From Streptomyces griseoflavus (GTDB lineage: Bacteria; Actinomycetota; Actinomycetes; Streptomycetales; Streptomycetaceae): a DNA stretch of 39,953 bases. Under the pieces are notes generated by a model. The model had not been told where the DNA came from and ran no database searches. It saw only the letters and a program-made list of their open reading frames with translations. Position 1 is the stretch's first letter, and every line of letters starts with the position of its first letter. Below, piece after piece: positions 16,760-24,497 of the stretch. A program made the position numbers and the translations under genes. The stretch lies in assembly GCF_014649995.1 (NCBI RefSeq), contig NZ_BMUC01000013.1:183070-223022 (forward strand), given 5' to 3'.

Positions 16760-17282
16760 TCAGGGCGTTGGCTCCGATGATGACCAGGCCGATGAACATG
16801 TCCCCGGTTCCGGCACGCAGTGATGCCGGCCAGCCGCGGCCCGCGCGGCGCGCCGTCCATGCTCCGCCGACCGCGAGCACCAGGGTGTTGAACAGCAGAG
16901 CGACGTTCACTGCGGCGCTCTCCCCCCACCAGGAGGGCACGGCGGTCAGCAGGAACACGACGGTGGGGACGGCCGCGGCGACGACGGGCCACTCCGCGAA
17001 CATGGCGCGCAGTCCCACCCGCAGTCCGCTGTCGTCCGCCGACATCCGATGGGCGAGGACGTGGGCGTAGCCGTGGGCGGCCGCGGCGGCCACGGCGGTG
17101 AACAGCACCCACACCGCGTCCGATCCCGGGTCGGTCTGCTCGTCGGGGGAGTCGAGGGCGGCCGCCAGCGCGCTGGCGAGGACCAGGCCGTAGACGCCGC
17201 TGAGCAGGCGGGGTTCCGGCAGTCGCCCGGCCCCCGCGCGCGAGGCGGCCGGCTGCGGGTCGGGGACGGCGGGGTCGTGCAT
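16752..17282 (-). CDS. Integral membrane protein of unknown function
   Basis: 176 residues with a proline/alanine-rich N-terminus of about 25 residues and about five hydrophobic segments (LLSGVYGLVLASALAAAL; AVWVLFTAVAAAAAHGYAHV; VVAAAVPTVVFLLTAV; AVNVALLFNTLVLAVGG; MFIGLVIIGANALI). The histidines in HGYAHVLAHRM lie at a helix end and might bind something, but I recognise no family. ATG 17282 is used. Its last eight bases overlap the convergent LRV gene. Confidence 0.75.
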   Translation of the reverse strand: MHDPAVPDPQPAASRAGAGRLPEPRLLSGVYGLVLASALAAALDSPDEQTDPGSDAVWVLFTAVAAAAAHGYAHVLAHRMSADDSGLRVGLRAMFAEWPVVAAAVPTVVFLLTAVPSWWGESAAVNVALLFNTLVLAVGGAWTARRAGRGWPASLRAGTGDMFIGLVIIGANALIK

Positions 17283-17556
17283 CGCTGCGGCCTCCGGGAG
17301 GGCGGGACGGGGCGGTACGGCACCACGCCGGGCGACCGGAGGTCCGGCCGCGTGCGTGAACCGTGCTCCTCACTCAACTTCTGTGACTCGCGGAGGCAAC
17401 GCCCAACCCTGGGGTCTGCTCCATTCGCCTGACCTGCGGGAGGCCGTGCGGGTCGCGGTGCGGGGCGCCTCACGGAACAATGGAGCACCTGCCGACCGCC
17501 GGGTGGGACCGCGGGTGAGACGTGGTCTCGCGGCCGATGTCACAAGGGAGACGCCC

Positions 17557-17634
17557 ATGTCCTCGAAGAGGCGCCGGAAGAAGAAGGCGCGGCGCAAGCA
17601 CCCGTCGAACCACGGGAAGCGGCCGCAGTCCTGA
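17557..17634 (+). CDS. Ribosomal protein bL37
   Basis: A 25-residue, very basic peptide starting MSSKRRRKKKARRK and ending NHGKRPQS. The combination of tiny size, basic N-terminus and NHGKRP tail matches the actinobacterial large-subunit protein bL37, first seen in mycobacterial ribosome structures. The ATG at 17557 has a good AAGGGAG site six bases upstream, and a strong stem-loop follows the stop, so this is a genuine monocistronic gene. It is easily missed because of its length. Confidence 0.8.
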   Translation: MSSKRRRKKKARRKHPSNHGKRPQS

Positions 17635-17641
17635 GTGCCGG

Positions 17642-17665
17642 GTCCCGGATCCGCGGGTCCGGGAC
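17642..17665 (+). terminator. Terminator after bL37
   Basis: A perfect 8-bp stem (GTCCCGGA and TCCGGGAC) with an 8-nt loop begins seven bases after the bL37 stop. No U-tract. Confidence 0.65.
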
Positions 17666-17774
17666 GGACGCGTGGCGCGCCCGTCGGCGGCGGTCATGCC
17701 GTCGGCGGGCGCGTGCCACTCGTGAGCCTGTGCGGGACATCGATGTGCGCAAGCCCGTGCCGGGAGTGAGGTCG

Positions 17775-17794
17775 GCCGGTTCCTCCGAACCGGC
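17775..17794 (-). terminator. Terminator after the alpha/beta hydrolase
   Basis: GCCGGTTC and GAACCGGC form a perfect 8-bp stem with loop CTCC, three bases downstream of the hydrolase stop on the minus strand. Confidence 0.7.
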
Positions 17795-17797
17795 GAT

Positions 17798-18631
17798 TCA
17801 GGGGGCGGTGAGGAAGGTCCTGATCTCCTCGACGACGCGTTCGGGGGCGTCTTCCATGAGGAAGTGACCGGCGTCGGGGACGGTGACCAGGGTCGCGTCG
17901 GGGAGGGCGTCGCTGAGCCGTTTCGCGTAGTGGAGGGGCTGCCACCGGTCCTTCTCGCCCCAGAGGATGCGGACGGGCATGGTCAGACGTTCCAGTCGGC
18001 CGCTGATCTCCTCCGTGTACTTCGCGTCGTAGTGGCGCACTTGGTGTTCGAAGAAGGAGACACGCCCCAGGGGGGACGAGTGGGGTTCCAGGTAGGCCCG
18101 CAGGACGCCGCCGGTCATGCGGGACTCGTCGGCGACGGTCATGGTGAGCTGTCGGGTCAGCAGGGCGTCGAACTCGTCCTGGGACATGCTCGTGAAGTCG
18201 TCCAGGTTCTCGTCGATGATCCGCCGCCAGGTCGGGGAGGGCCACGAGTCGTAGCTCACCGAGTCGATGAGCAGCAGCCGGCGCACGCGCTCGGGGTGGG
18301 CGACGGCGAAGCGCATGCCGATGGCTCCGCCGATGTCGTGGGCGACGATGTCGGCGCGGTCGATGTCCAGCGCGTCGAGGAGGTGTCCCAGGAGGACGGT
18401 CTGCGCGGCGACCGACGTGTCGCGGTTCACCGGGCGCTCGGAGAGGCCGTAGCCCAGCAGGTCGTAGGCGACGGCCCGGAAGCCGTCCGCCTCGATGTGC
18501 GGCAGGACGTCGCGCCATTCGTACGTGTGCGAGGGCGTGCCGTGAATGAAGATCACGGGCGGGCCCTCGCCCTGGTCCCGGTAGGCGAGGCGTACCCCGT
18601 CGACGACGAGGTGGCCGGTGAGGAGAGTCAT
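17798..18631 (-). CDS. Alpha/beta hydrolase with aspartate nucleophile (haloalkane dehalogenase/epoxide hydrolase-like)
   Basis: 277 residues. The oxyanion motif is FIHGTPSHTYEWR. The nucleophile elbow reads IVAHDIGGAIG, placing D99 where serine hydrolases carry serine. This is as in haloalkane dehalogenases, fluoroacetate dehalogenases and epoxide hydrolases. The second acid is likely D228 (ILWGEKDRW) and the base H256 (PDAGHFLMED). W230 and W39 may line the active site. An ester-intermediate mechanism is therefore inferred, and the substrate (halide, epoxide or other) cannot be told. Start ATG 18631. It is divergent from a TetR gene, and a perfect operator lies between, so it is very likely repressed by that TetR. 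Confidence 0.88.
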   Translation of the reverse strand: MTLLTGHLVVDGVRLAYRDQGEGPPVIFIHGTPSHTYEWRDVLPHIEADGFRAVAYDLLGYGLSERPVNRDTSVAAQTVLLGHLLDALDIDRADIVAHDIGGAIGMRFAVAHPERVRRLLLIDSVSYDSWPSPTWRRIIDENLDDFTSMSQDEFDALLTRQLTMTVADESRMTGGVLRAYLEPHSSPLGRVSFFEHQVRHYDAKYTEEISGRLERLTMPVRILWGEKDRWQPLHYAKRLSDALPDATLVTVPDAGHFLMEDAPERVVEEIRTFLTAP

Positions 18632-18702
18632 GGGCGCTCCTTGGCGGTGGCGTTCGGCTCGGGAGGGACACGGTCGGGAGGCGCGGCAGCCCCCTCGCTA
18701 TA

Positions 18703-18724
18703 CTAGGTAGGCCAGTCTACCTAG
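18703..18724. promoter_or_regulatory. TetR operator between divergent hydrolase and TetR genes
   Basis: CTAGGTAG and CTACCTAG form a perfect inverted repeat with spacer GCCAGT. It overlaps a minus-strand -10-like TATAGC toward the hydrolase and lies 18 bases before the TetR start, so it could control both directions. Confidence 0.75.
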
Positions 18725-18741
18725 ACGAGTCGGGGTGTGGG

Positions 18742-19344
18742 ATGGGTGAAGGGAAGCGGCCACCGGCCGCCGGAAGGCGACGGCCGGCCCGGGAGCGTGT
18801 CCTCGCCGCGGCGGCGCGGCGCTTCTACGCCGACGGGATCACCGCGACGGGCATCGACACGATCACCGCCGAGGCGGGCGTGGCGAAGATGAGCCTGTAC
18901 AACAACTTCTCCTCCAAGGCCGATCTCGTCCTGTCCTACCTGGACGCCCGGCACCAGGAATGGCTGACGCGGTACCGGTCGCGGGTCGAACGGACCGACA
19001 GCCCCCGCGAGGGCGTGCTGGCCGTGTTCGACACCTACATCGACAGCGCCGAATCGGCCCGCGCGGAGGGCTTCCGTGGGTGCGGACTGCTGAACGCCGC
19101 CGCCGAGTTGCCCGTCGGGGACGAGGGGAGGGCACGGGTGCGCCGGCACAAGGAGGAGGTCGAGCGTCTGATCGCCGCGCACGTCGAGGCGCTGCTGCCC
19201 GGGCGTCCCGACGCCGCTCGGGGCACGGCGGAGCATCTGGCCTTCCTCCTGGAGGGCGCCATGGTGCGTGCCGGGCTGGAGGGTGACAGCGCTCGTCTGC
19301 GGCACGCCCGCCTCATGGCGGCCCGTCTGCTGGAGCAGTGCTGA
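18742..19344 (+). CDS. TetR/AcrR family repressor
   Basis: 200 residues. The helix-turn-helix occupies residues ~14-62: RERVLAAAARRFYADGITAT, then GIDTITAEAGVAKMSLYNNF with SSKADLV. The C-terminal domain is of the AefR/YxaF-like type (GCGLLNAAAELP, then RRHKEEVERLI, and AEHLAFLLEGAMVRAGLEG). It probably represses itself and the divergent Asp-nucleophile hydrolase through the palindrome at 18703-18724. The inducer would be a substrate-like small molecule (inference). Start ATG 18742, preceded by a weak G-rich site. Confidence 0.92.
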   Translation: MGEGKRPPAAGRRRPARERVLAAAARRFYADGITATGIDTITAEAGVAKMSLYNNFSSKADLVLSYLDARHQEWLTRYRSRVERTDSPREGVLAVFDTYIDSAESARAEGFRGCGLLNAAAELPVGDEGRARVRRHKEEVERLIAAHVEALLPGRPDAARGTAEHLAFLLEGAMVRAGLEGDSARLRHARLMAARLLEQC

Positions 19345-19370
19345 CGGAGCCGGTTCCCGCGCCGGCTCCG
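19345..19370. terminator. Bidirectional terminator between TetR and MFS genes
   Basis: CGGAGCCGG and CCGGCTCCG make a perfect 9-bp stem with an 8-nt loop in the 49-bp gap between two convergent genes. Confidence 0.7.
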
Positions 19371-19393
19371 GTGGCCCGGTGTCGCACCAGGTC

Positions 19394-20989
19394 TCAGCGG
19401 ACCGCGGTCGTCTCGACGGCCGTGTCGTCGTCGCCGTCCGGCACGGGGGCGGAGGCGCCCGGTCCGCGCAGCGCGAGGAAGGCGAACAGGGCGGCCATGA
19501 CGGCGACGCCCGCCCACATGGCCTGCTGCCAGCCGTCGACGAAGGACTGCTGGGCGGCATGGATCAGCTCCGGCGCGTGGGTGCCACTGCCGGGTGCCGC
19601 CCCGACGGCGCCCGCGATCCCGCCCCGGGCGGCGTCCGCGGCATCGGCGGGCACGCCGTCGAGCCGGCCGTCGATGGAGTCGCGGTAGCCGGCCGACAGC
19701 AGCGCGCCGAGCAGGGCGACGCCGAGCGCGGTACCGAACTCGCGGGTGACGTCGTTGAGTGCGGAGGCGACGCCCTGCTTCTCGCTGGGCAGGGACGCGG
19801 TGATGGCCTCGGTGGAGGGGGTCATCGACAGGCCCATGCCGATCCCCATGGCGAGCATGCCGGGCAGGATCGTCGGGTAGCCGCCGTCCGCGGAGACGAG
19901 CAGGGCCATCAGCGCGAGACCGGCGGCGCCCAGCGCCACGCCCACCATCGTCGTCGGCCGGGAGCCGATGACCGCGGCCGTTCTGGGGGCCAGCCCGGAC
20001 GCGAGCATCATCGTCACGGCCATGGGCATCAGGGCCAGCGTGGCCAGCAGCCCGGACCAGCCCAGCACCGCCTGGAGGAACGGGAACAGGACCACGGCGA
20101 TGCCCGCCTGGACGCCGAAGACCACCAGCAGTGTGACCGAACCGTCGGCGAGGCCGCGCTCCCGGAACAGCCGCACGTCCAGGAGGGAGGCGTCACGACG
20201 GTGCAGTTCCCGGGCCACGAAGCCGACGGCGGCGGCCAGACCGCCGGCGAGCCCGGCCAGGGTCGCCGGAGCGGTCCAGCCGTTCTCCGGCCCCTCCTGG
20301 AGGGCGAAGATGAGGCCGACCACGGCGGCGGCGGAGACCAGCGCACCCACGGTGTCGAAGGAACGGGCGGGGTATGCGCGCGAGTCGGGGACCGACTTCA
20401 GTGTCATCGCCAGGGCCACGGCGACCAGGACCACGGGCAGGAGGAACAGCCACCGCCAGTCCGCGACATCGACCAGCAGGGCGGAGAGGAACATCCCCAG
20501 GATGCCGCCGCCCCCGGCGACAGCGGTCCACACGCCGATCGCCCTGCCGCGCCGCTCCGCGGGGAAGGTGGAGGTGATGACGGCCAACGTGATCGGCATG
20601 ATCATGGCGGCACCGATGCCGCCGGCGACGCGCGCGATCAGCATCACCTCGGCGGTGGGGGCGAGCCCGGCCGCGACGCCGGCGACACCGAAGAGCGCCA
20701 GACCGGCGATCAGCATGGGCTTGCGGCCCAGCCGGTCACCGATCGCGCCGAGCGGCAGCAGCAGGGCCGCCAGGGTCAGGGTGTAGCTGTTGATGATCCA
20801 CAGGACGGTGCCGTGCGACACGTCGAACTCGACGGCCAGGTGGGTCTGGGCAACGTTCAGCCCGGACACCGAGGCGATGACGGCCATCAGGGCCACCGAC
20901 ACCGCGGCCAGGACGGCGCGCAGCCGACGCGCGTCCGGTTGGTCTCCGTCGGGGGCGGGGGCCGGGAGTGCGGGCTGGTTCGTGCTCAT
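19394..20989 (-). CDS. DHA2-family MFS drug transporter, paired with an XRE-cupin regulator
   Basis: 531 residues with the 14-helix DHA2/EmrB profile. Motif A is GAIGDRLGRK (81-90). Helix 4-5 has RVAGGIGAAMIMPITLAVI (motif B) and helix 5 WTAVAGGGGILGMFLSALLV (motif C region). The DHA2 LDxT signature of helix 1 is replaced by SVSGLNVAQTHL. Helix 13-14 is separated by a long alanine/glycine-rich loop (DAADAARGGIAGAVGAAPGS). ATG 20989 follows GCAGGAGA. The upstream open frame to 21655 is the antisense of the XRE gene and is not used. It is divergent from that regulator, so it is its probable target. Confidence 0.92.
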   Translation of the reverse strand: MSTNQPALPAPAPDGDQPDARRLRAVLAAVSVALMAVIASVSGLNVAQTHLAVEFDVSHGTVLWIINSYTLTLAALLLPLGAIGDRLGRKPMLIAGLALFGVAGVAAGLAPTAEVMLIARVAGGIGAAMIMPITLAVITSTFPAERRGRAIGVWTAVAGGGGILGMFLSALLVDVADWRWLFLLPVVLVAVALAMTLKSVPDSRAYPARSFDTVGALVSAAAVVGLIFALQEGPENGWTAPATLAGLAGGLAAAVGFVARELHRRDASLLDVRLFRERGLADGSVTLLVVFGVQAGIAVVLFPFLQAVLGWSGLLATLALMPMAVTMMLASGLAPRTAAVIGSRPTTMVGVALGAAGLALMALLVSADGGYPTILPGMLAMGIGMGLSMTPSTEAITASLPSEKQGVASALNDVTREFGTALGVALLGALLSAGYRDSIDGRLDGVPADAADAARGGIAGAVGAAPGSGTHAPELIHAAQQSFVDGWQQAMWAGVAVMAALFAFLALRGPGASAPVPDGDDDTAVETTAVR

Positions 20990-21091
20990 GGGTTCTCCTG
21001 CGGAAGCGCGGACGTACGGGGATGGGGCCCGGGAACGGCCCGGCCGTGACCGGGGCCCGCGAGAGAACCTAGGCGCGGTTTGCCACATGGG

Positions 21092-21115
21092 CATACGATG
21101 TTGCGTATGACGCAA
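21092..21115. promoter_or_regulatory. Nested palindromes covering the XRE start codon
   Basis: CATACG and CGTATG (spacer ATGTTG, 21092-21109) and TTGCGT and ACGCAA (spacer ATG, 21101-21115) overlap, and the second is centred on the start codon itself. A -10-like TACGAT is at 21094-21099. A repressor bound here would block both transcription start and, in this divergent region, the transporter promoter. Confidence 0.65.
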
Positions 21116-21697
21116 AGTGATGGGGAGCTGGACAGCCTCGTACGCAAACGCATCCGTGCTCTGCGGGTCGCACAGGGCTGGTCCCTGGAGGAACTGGCCA
21201 CGCGCGCCAACGTCAGCCAGTCGACGCTCAGCCGGATCGAGAACGGGCAGCGGCGTCTCGCGCTGGATCAGCTGGTCACGCTCGCCCGTGCCCTCGACAC
21301 GACGCTGGACCAGCTCGTGGAGACCGCCACGGACGACGTCGTCACCAGTCCGATGATCGACGCCGCCCACGGGCTGATGCGGTGGCCCGTGAAGGGCGAC
21401 CCGGGCATGACCGTCGTACGCCAGCGCATGACCCAACCGCCGCCGGACAACCCGGCCCGCATGCGCGCCCACCCGGGCCGCGAATGGCTGGTCGTCCTGT
21501 CCGGGACCGCGATGCTCATGCTGGGGCACAAGCGCTTCCGCGTGGAGACGAACCAGGCCGCCGAGTTCCCCACCATGCTTCCGCACGCCATCGGCGCCGA
21601 GGGCGGCCCCTGCGAGATCCTCGGCATCTTCGACCGCGACGCCCGCCGCGGCCACCAGCGCGACGGCACCACGGGCACCGGCGGGTCCGCTCCCTGA
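21107..21697 (+). CDS. XRE-family regulator with C-terminal cupin
   Basis: 196 residues. Residues ~10-66 are a helix-turn-helix_3 domain (RIRALRVAQGWSLEELATRA, NVSQSTLSRIENGQRRLALD). From ~100 on there is a small cupin barrel (MRAHPGREWLVVLSGTAMLM, HKRFRVETNQAAEFPTMLPHAIGAE) that probably senses a ligand. The ATG at 21107 is in the middle of the operator, seven bases after a -10-like TACGAT, with no ribosome-binding site, which suggests a leaderless message. It is divergent from a DHA2 exporter, which it most likely controls together with itself. Confidence 0.9.
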   Translation: MTQSDGELDSLVRKRIRALRVAQGWSLEELATRANVSQSTLSRIENGQRRLALDQLVTLARALDTTLDQLVETATDDVVTSPMIDAAHGLMRWPVKGDPGMTVVRQRMTQPPPDNPARMRAHPGREWLVVLSGTAMLMLGHKRFRVETNQAAEFPTMLPHAIGAEGGPCEILGIFDRDARRGHQRDGTTGTGGSAP

Positions 21698-21789
21698 TCC
21701 GCCACCCCCGTGCCCCGGCCCCGGGGACGTGGGCCGGCGGGCGGCCGCGGCGAGGGCCCGGACGGCACCTCAGGCCAGAGCAGGCCGGG

Positions 21790-22629
21790 TCACGTCAGGT
21801 CCACCTCGGTGTGCAGGACGTGGTGGTCCGAGTACGGGCTGGGCCGTACCTGGTGGCCGAGGGGGGTGATGCCGCGCAGGAAGACGTAGTCGAACTTGCT
21901 CTGCCAGTCGGTGGTCGGCGCGCAGGTGCCGGACCGCGCGGGGCGGCACCGGGGGTCGGTGTCCTCGGCCAGCGCCCAGATCGGGGCGAGTTCGGGGGTG
22001 TCCGGCACGGCGTTGAAGTCGCCGAGCACGATGGCGCGTTCGTGCCGGGCCATCTCCGCGGCGAGTACGCCGGTCTGTTCCGCCCGTACCGATTCCTGCC
22101 GGCGCTGGGCGAGGTGGGTGTTGAAGACCCGGACGGGCCGGTCGTCCACGAGGGTGGTGACGGCCATGAAGCCGCGGTCCTCGGAGCCGCCGTCGGGGTA
22201 CTCCACGTTCACGTGGTCGGTCATCGGCGCCGCGGAGAGGATCGCCTGGCCGTAGCCTCCCGGGTTCCACGGCACTCCCCCGCAGCGGCCCCAGTTCTGC
22301 AGCACCGTCCCGTACTCGACGTGGTAGTCCAGCCCGTAGAGGTTCTCCAGATGGTCCCGGACCCGCTCGACATCGCGCTCACACGCTTCCTGCAGTCCGA
22401 CGACCTGGGGTGCCAGCTTGGCGATCTCCGCCGCCCGGTCGGCGTTGCTCTGCCCGCAGGGATTGCAGATGTTCCAGGTCATCACGCGGTTCGGCACGAA
22501 GTCGCGGGCGGTGCCGACGGGCATCGGCCCGGCGGACAGCGCACCGTTCGGCGCGCTCGGTCCGAGGAGCACCATGCAGGCCACGATCACCGCGCCCGCG
22601 AGCAACCGCGTGCCCCGTTCGAACACCAT
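21790..22629 (-). CDS. Secreted endonuclease/exonuclease/phosphatase-family hydrolase
   Basis: 279 residues with an N-terminal signal or anchor (LLAGAVIVACMVLLGP, residues 9-24). The DNase-I-fold active site is complete: N53 (VMTWNIC), E81 (GLQEAC), H172 (FNTHLAQRR), D204 and N206 (LGDFNAVPD), D247 (KFDYVFLRG) and the D268-H269 pair (YSDHHVLHTE). Family members cut DNA, phospholipids or phosphorylated sugars, and the substrate is open. Four cysteines (55, 58, and pairs near 83/115 and 228/236) suggest disulfides in the exported protein. ATG 22629 is preceded by GGGGGAGG. Confidence 0.88.
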   Translation of the reverse strand: MVFERGTRLLAGAVIVACMVLLGPSAPNGALSAGPMPVGTARDFVPNRVMTWNICNPCGQSNADRAAEIAKLAPQVVGLQEACERDVERVRDHLENLYGLDYHVEYGTVLQNWGRCGGVPWNPGGYGQAILSAAPMTDHVNVEYPDGGSEDRGFMAVTTLVDDRPVRVFNTHLAQRRQESVRAEQTGVLAAEMARHERAIVLGDFNAVPDTPELAPIWALAEDTDPRCRPARSGTCAPTTDWQSKFDYVFLRGITPLGHQVRPSPYSDHHVLHTEVDLT

Positions 22630-22743
22630 CGCCTCCCCCGCCGTGGGAAACCACGGTAACCGACGACTTCCCGCGTAAGGCGTCGGGGCCGGGGGGCCCG
22701 GTGGCTCCCGCCTGGTGGGTGACGTCCCGTCGGGACGCCACCC

Positions 22744-22785
22744 GCGATGCGGGCGGCCACCTTTTCAGGTGGCCGCCCGCATCGC
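22744..22785 (-). terminator. Very strong stem-loop, 19-bp perfect stem
   Basis: Arms 22744-22762 and 22767-22785 are perfectly complementary over 19 bp, with loop TTTC. It lies 52 bases downstream of the lipoprotein stop (minus strand), so it probably ends that transcript. It is symmetrical and can act both ways. A small hairpin around GTCCC and GGGAC sits at 22728-22740. Confidence 0.8.
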
Positions 22786-22837
22786 CCACGGCCCGGAGGA
22801 GCCGTGGAAGCGCCCCGGAGGCCTGTGGCTCATTCCT

Positions 22838-23713
22838 TCAGCTCTGTTGCCGGCTCCCCTGCAGGGCCTGGTCCGTCATGTCCGTCACCTGCTCCGCCGG
22901 CGGAGCCTCGGCGTCGACATCGGTGCCGAAGTCCGAGAACTGCAGGACGGTGCTCATCTTCAGCTGCCGCGGTGCCGAACCGTCGCCGGGCTTCGCCGAG
23001 GCGGAAGCCGCGTCCTTGACGGTCATGTCGATCTGCTGCCGGCGCAGCCGCCCCTCCTCGTCGAGCCAGACCTGCATGGGCAGCGTGGAGCCGAACTGCT
23101 CGCGCATCCGGTCGCCGCCCGGCAGCTCGGCCACGTCCACCGAAACCCGGTAGTGCGTGGTGTTCACGCCGTCGATCTTCTCGGTGCCGACCTCGGTGAC
23201 GTCCTTGTCGGTGATCGCCTTGGCGAAGGCCGCGGTCTGGGCCGGGTCGCCGAACTGCTGGTTGTCGACGCCCTGCTGAGCGGCGAACTTCTCCAGGTCG
23301 ATCTTGATCCAGGGCTTGCCTTCCGGAGCCTTCCGGCCCGGCGCCTTCTGGTAGAGCACCTCGTCGACCACACGCTGTTCCAGACTCCGGCCCTCGGCCG
23401 TGATCGTCATGACGCTGTCGCCCTCGGCCAGATCGAGGACGCCCTTGCCCTCGGAGGTGATCGTCTTGCCCTCCGCGGCGAGCTGCGTCCGGACCGTCAT
23501 CCGAGCCGACTCGGCTTCGGCGGTCTTGTCGTAGGCGGCCCGCACCGCCTTCGTGCTCTGCTCCTGGTCCTGGGCGCTGCCGCTCGCGGCCGACGACGCG
23601 CCGGCCTCGGCCTTCGGCTCGCTGTCTCCTCCACACCCTGTCAGGACGACGCTCCCCATGACGGCGGCGATCGTGATCGTGCCGGCCTTCGTCCCCCTGC
23701 GACGCATGCGCAT
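22838..23713 (-). CDS. LppX/LprG-like lipoprotein
   Basis: 291 residues. The signal MRMRRRGTKAGTITIAAVMG is followed by the lipobox VVLTGCGGD with lipidated C27. After an Ala/Ser/Glu-rich linker, the body (TAEAESARMTVRTQLAAEGK, MTITAEGRSLEQRVVDEVLY, VAELPGGDRMREQFGSTLPM, VWLDEEGRLRRQQIDMTVKD) has the half-barrel strand pattern of LppX/LprG/LolA-like proteins. Those bind lipids or serve as cell-surface sensors. The call is by pattern and function is unproven. ATG 23713 follows GAGGAG. The long open frame to 24454 is the antisense of the GNAT gene. Confidence 0.82.
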   Translation of the reverse strand: MRMRRRGTKAGTITIAAVMGSVVLTGCGGDSEPKAEAGASSAASGSAQDQEQSTKAVRAAYDKTAEAESARMTVRTQLAAEGKTITSEGKGVLDLAEGDSVMTITAEGRSLEQRVVDEVLYQKAPGRKAPEGKPWIKIDLEKFAAQQGVDNQQFGDPAQTAAFAKAITDKDVTEVGTEKIDGVNTTHYRVSVDVAELPGGDRMREQFGSTLPMQVWLDEEGRLRRQQIDMTVKDAASASAKPGDGSAPRQLKMSTVLQFSDFGTDVDAEAPPAEQVTDMTDQALQGSRQQS

Positions 23714-23857
23714 CCCCAATCTCCTCAACGAGCCCTGCCCGATCGGCAGATGACTGTGATCGGTGATCCGGGTGCCCCGCAACGGCGGACCATCACCCCA
23801 CCGGGCCGACGGAGAAATCGATTGCCGCCGGGCGAGCCGGTCGGATAGGAAACCCGC

Positions 23858-24397
23858 ATGCTCAAGGGGAATCTGGTCGGGCTGAGGGCCCGGCACGAGG
23901 ACGACATACCGGTTCTGCGGGCCGAGCTCTACGACGACGTGGTCAACGGCTCGCGGGCGGAAGCCAGGCCGTGGCGGCCGATCACGCCCGGCACGGACGA
24001 TCCGCGGCTCGTGGTGGACGACGACGAGCAGGGGCGTGTGCCCTTCTCCGTGGTGGAGTTGGAGGGCGGAACGCTGGTCGGCACCGCGACGCTGTGGGGC
24101 ATCGACACGCACAGCCGGGCCGCGCACATCGGGCTCGGGCTGCTGCCGGCGTCGCGCGGCAAGGGGTACGGCACGGACGTGGTCGCGGTGCTGTGCCATT
24201 ACGGTTTCGTGGTGCGCGGCCTGCACCGGCTGCAGATCGAGACGCTGGCGGACAACACCGCGATGCTGCGGTCCGCGGAACGCAACGGATTCGTCCGCGA
24301 GGGCGTGCTGCGTTCGTCGGCCTGGGTGCTGGGTGAGTTCCTCGACGAGGTGCTCCTCGGACTCCTCGCCGAGGAGTGGAAGCCCGGCTCCCGGTAG
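23858..24397 (+). CDS. GNAT acetyltransferase (RimJ/RimL-like)
   Basis: 179 residues. The acetyl-CoA pyrophosphate-binding loop is in GLGLLPASRGKGYGTDVVAV (R-x-x-G-K/Y-G at about residues 103-108). The closing strands HRLQIETLADNTAMLRSAER and NGFVREGVLRSSAWVLGEF are typical of the acetyltransferase_3 branch, which includes N-terminal alanine acetylases and antibiotic-modifying enzymes. The acceptor is unknown. ATG 23858 follows AGGAAA. It is divergent from the lipoprotein gene and convergent with the GAPDH gene. Confidence 0.9.
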   Translation: MLKGNLVGLRARHEDDIPVLRAELYDDVVNGSRAEARPWRPITPGTDDPRLVVDDDEQGRVPFSVVELEGGTLVGTATLWGIDTHSRAAHIGLGLLPASRGKGYGTDVVAVLCHYGFVVRGLHRLQIETLADNTAMLRSAERNGFVREGVLRSSAWVLGEFLDEVLLGLLAEEWKPGSR

Positions 24398-24411
24398 GCG
24401 GTGACGTGTCG

Positions 24412-24460
24412 GGGCCGACGGCGCCGTCCGTGGCGGAGGTGCCGACGGCGCCATCGGCCC
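24412..24460. terminator. Bidirectional terminator between GNAT and GAPDH genes
   Basis: The arms 24412-24425 and 24447-24460 pair over 14 positions with one mismatch (GGGCCGACGGCGCC against GGCGCCATCGGCCC). It lies between two convergent genes. Confidence 0.65.
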
Positions 24461-24497
24461 GCGAGGCCGCGTGACGGCCCGGCCGGGCGGGGGCGGC

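Noticed and set aside
20990-21655. N-terminal extension of the second DHA2 transporter
   Set aside because: It is antisense to the XRE-cupin gene and begins without a ribosome-binding site. ATG 20989 has GCAGGAGA.
23714-24454. N-terminal extension of the lipoprotein gene
   Set aside because: It is antisense to the GNAT gene and would bury the lipobox deep inside the protein.
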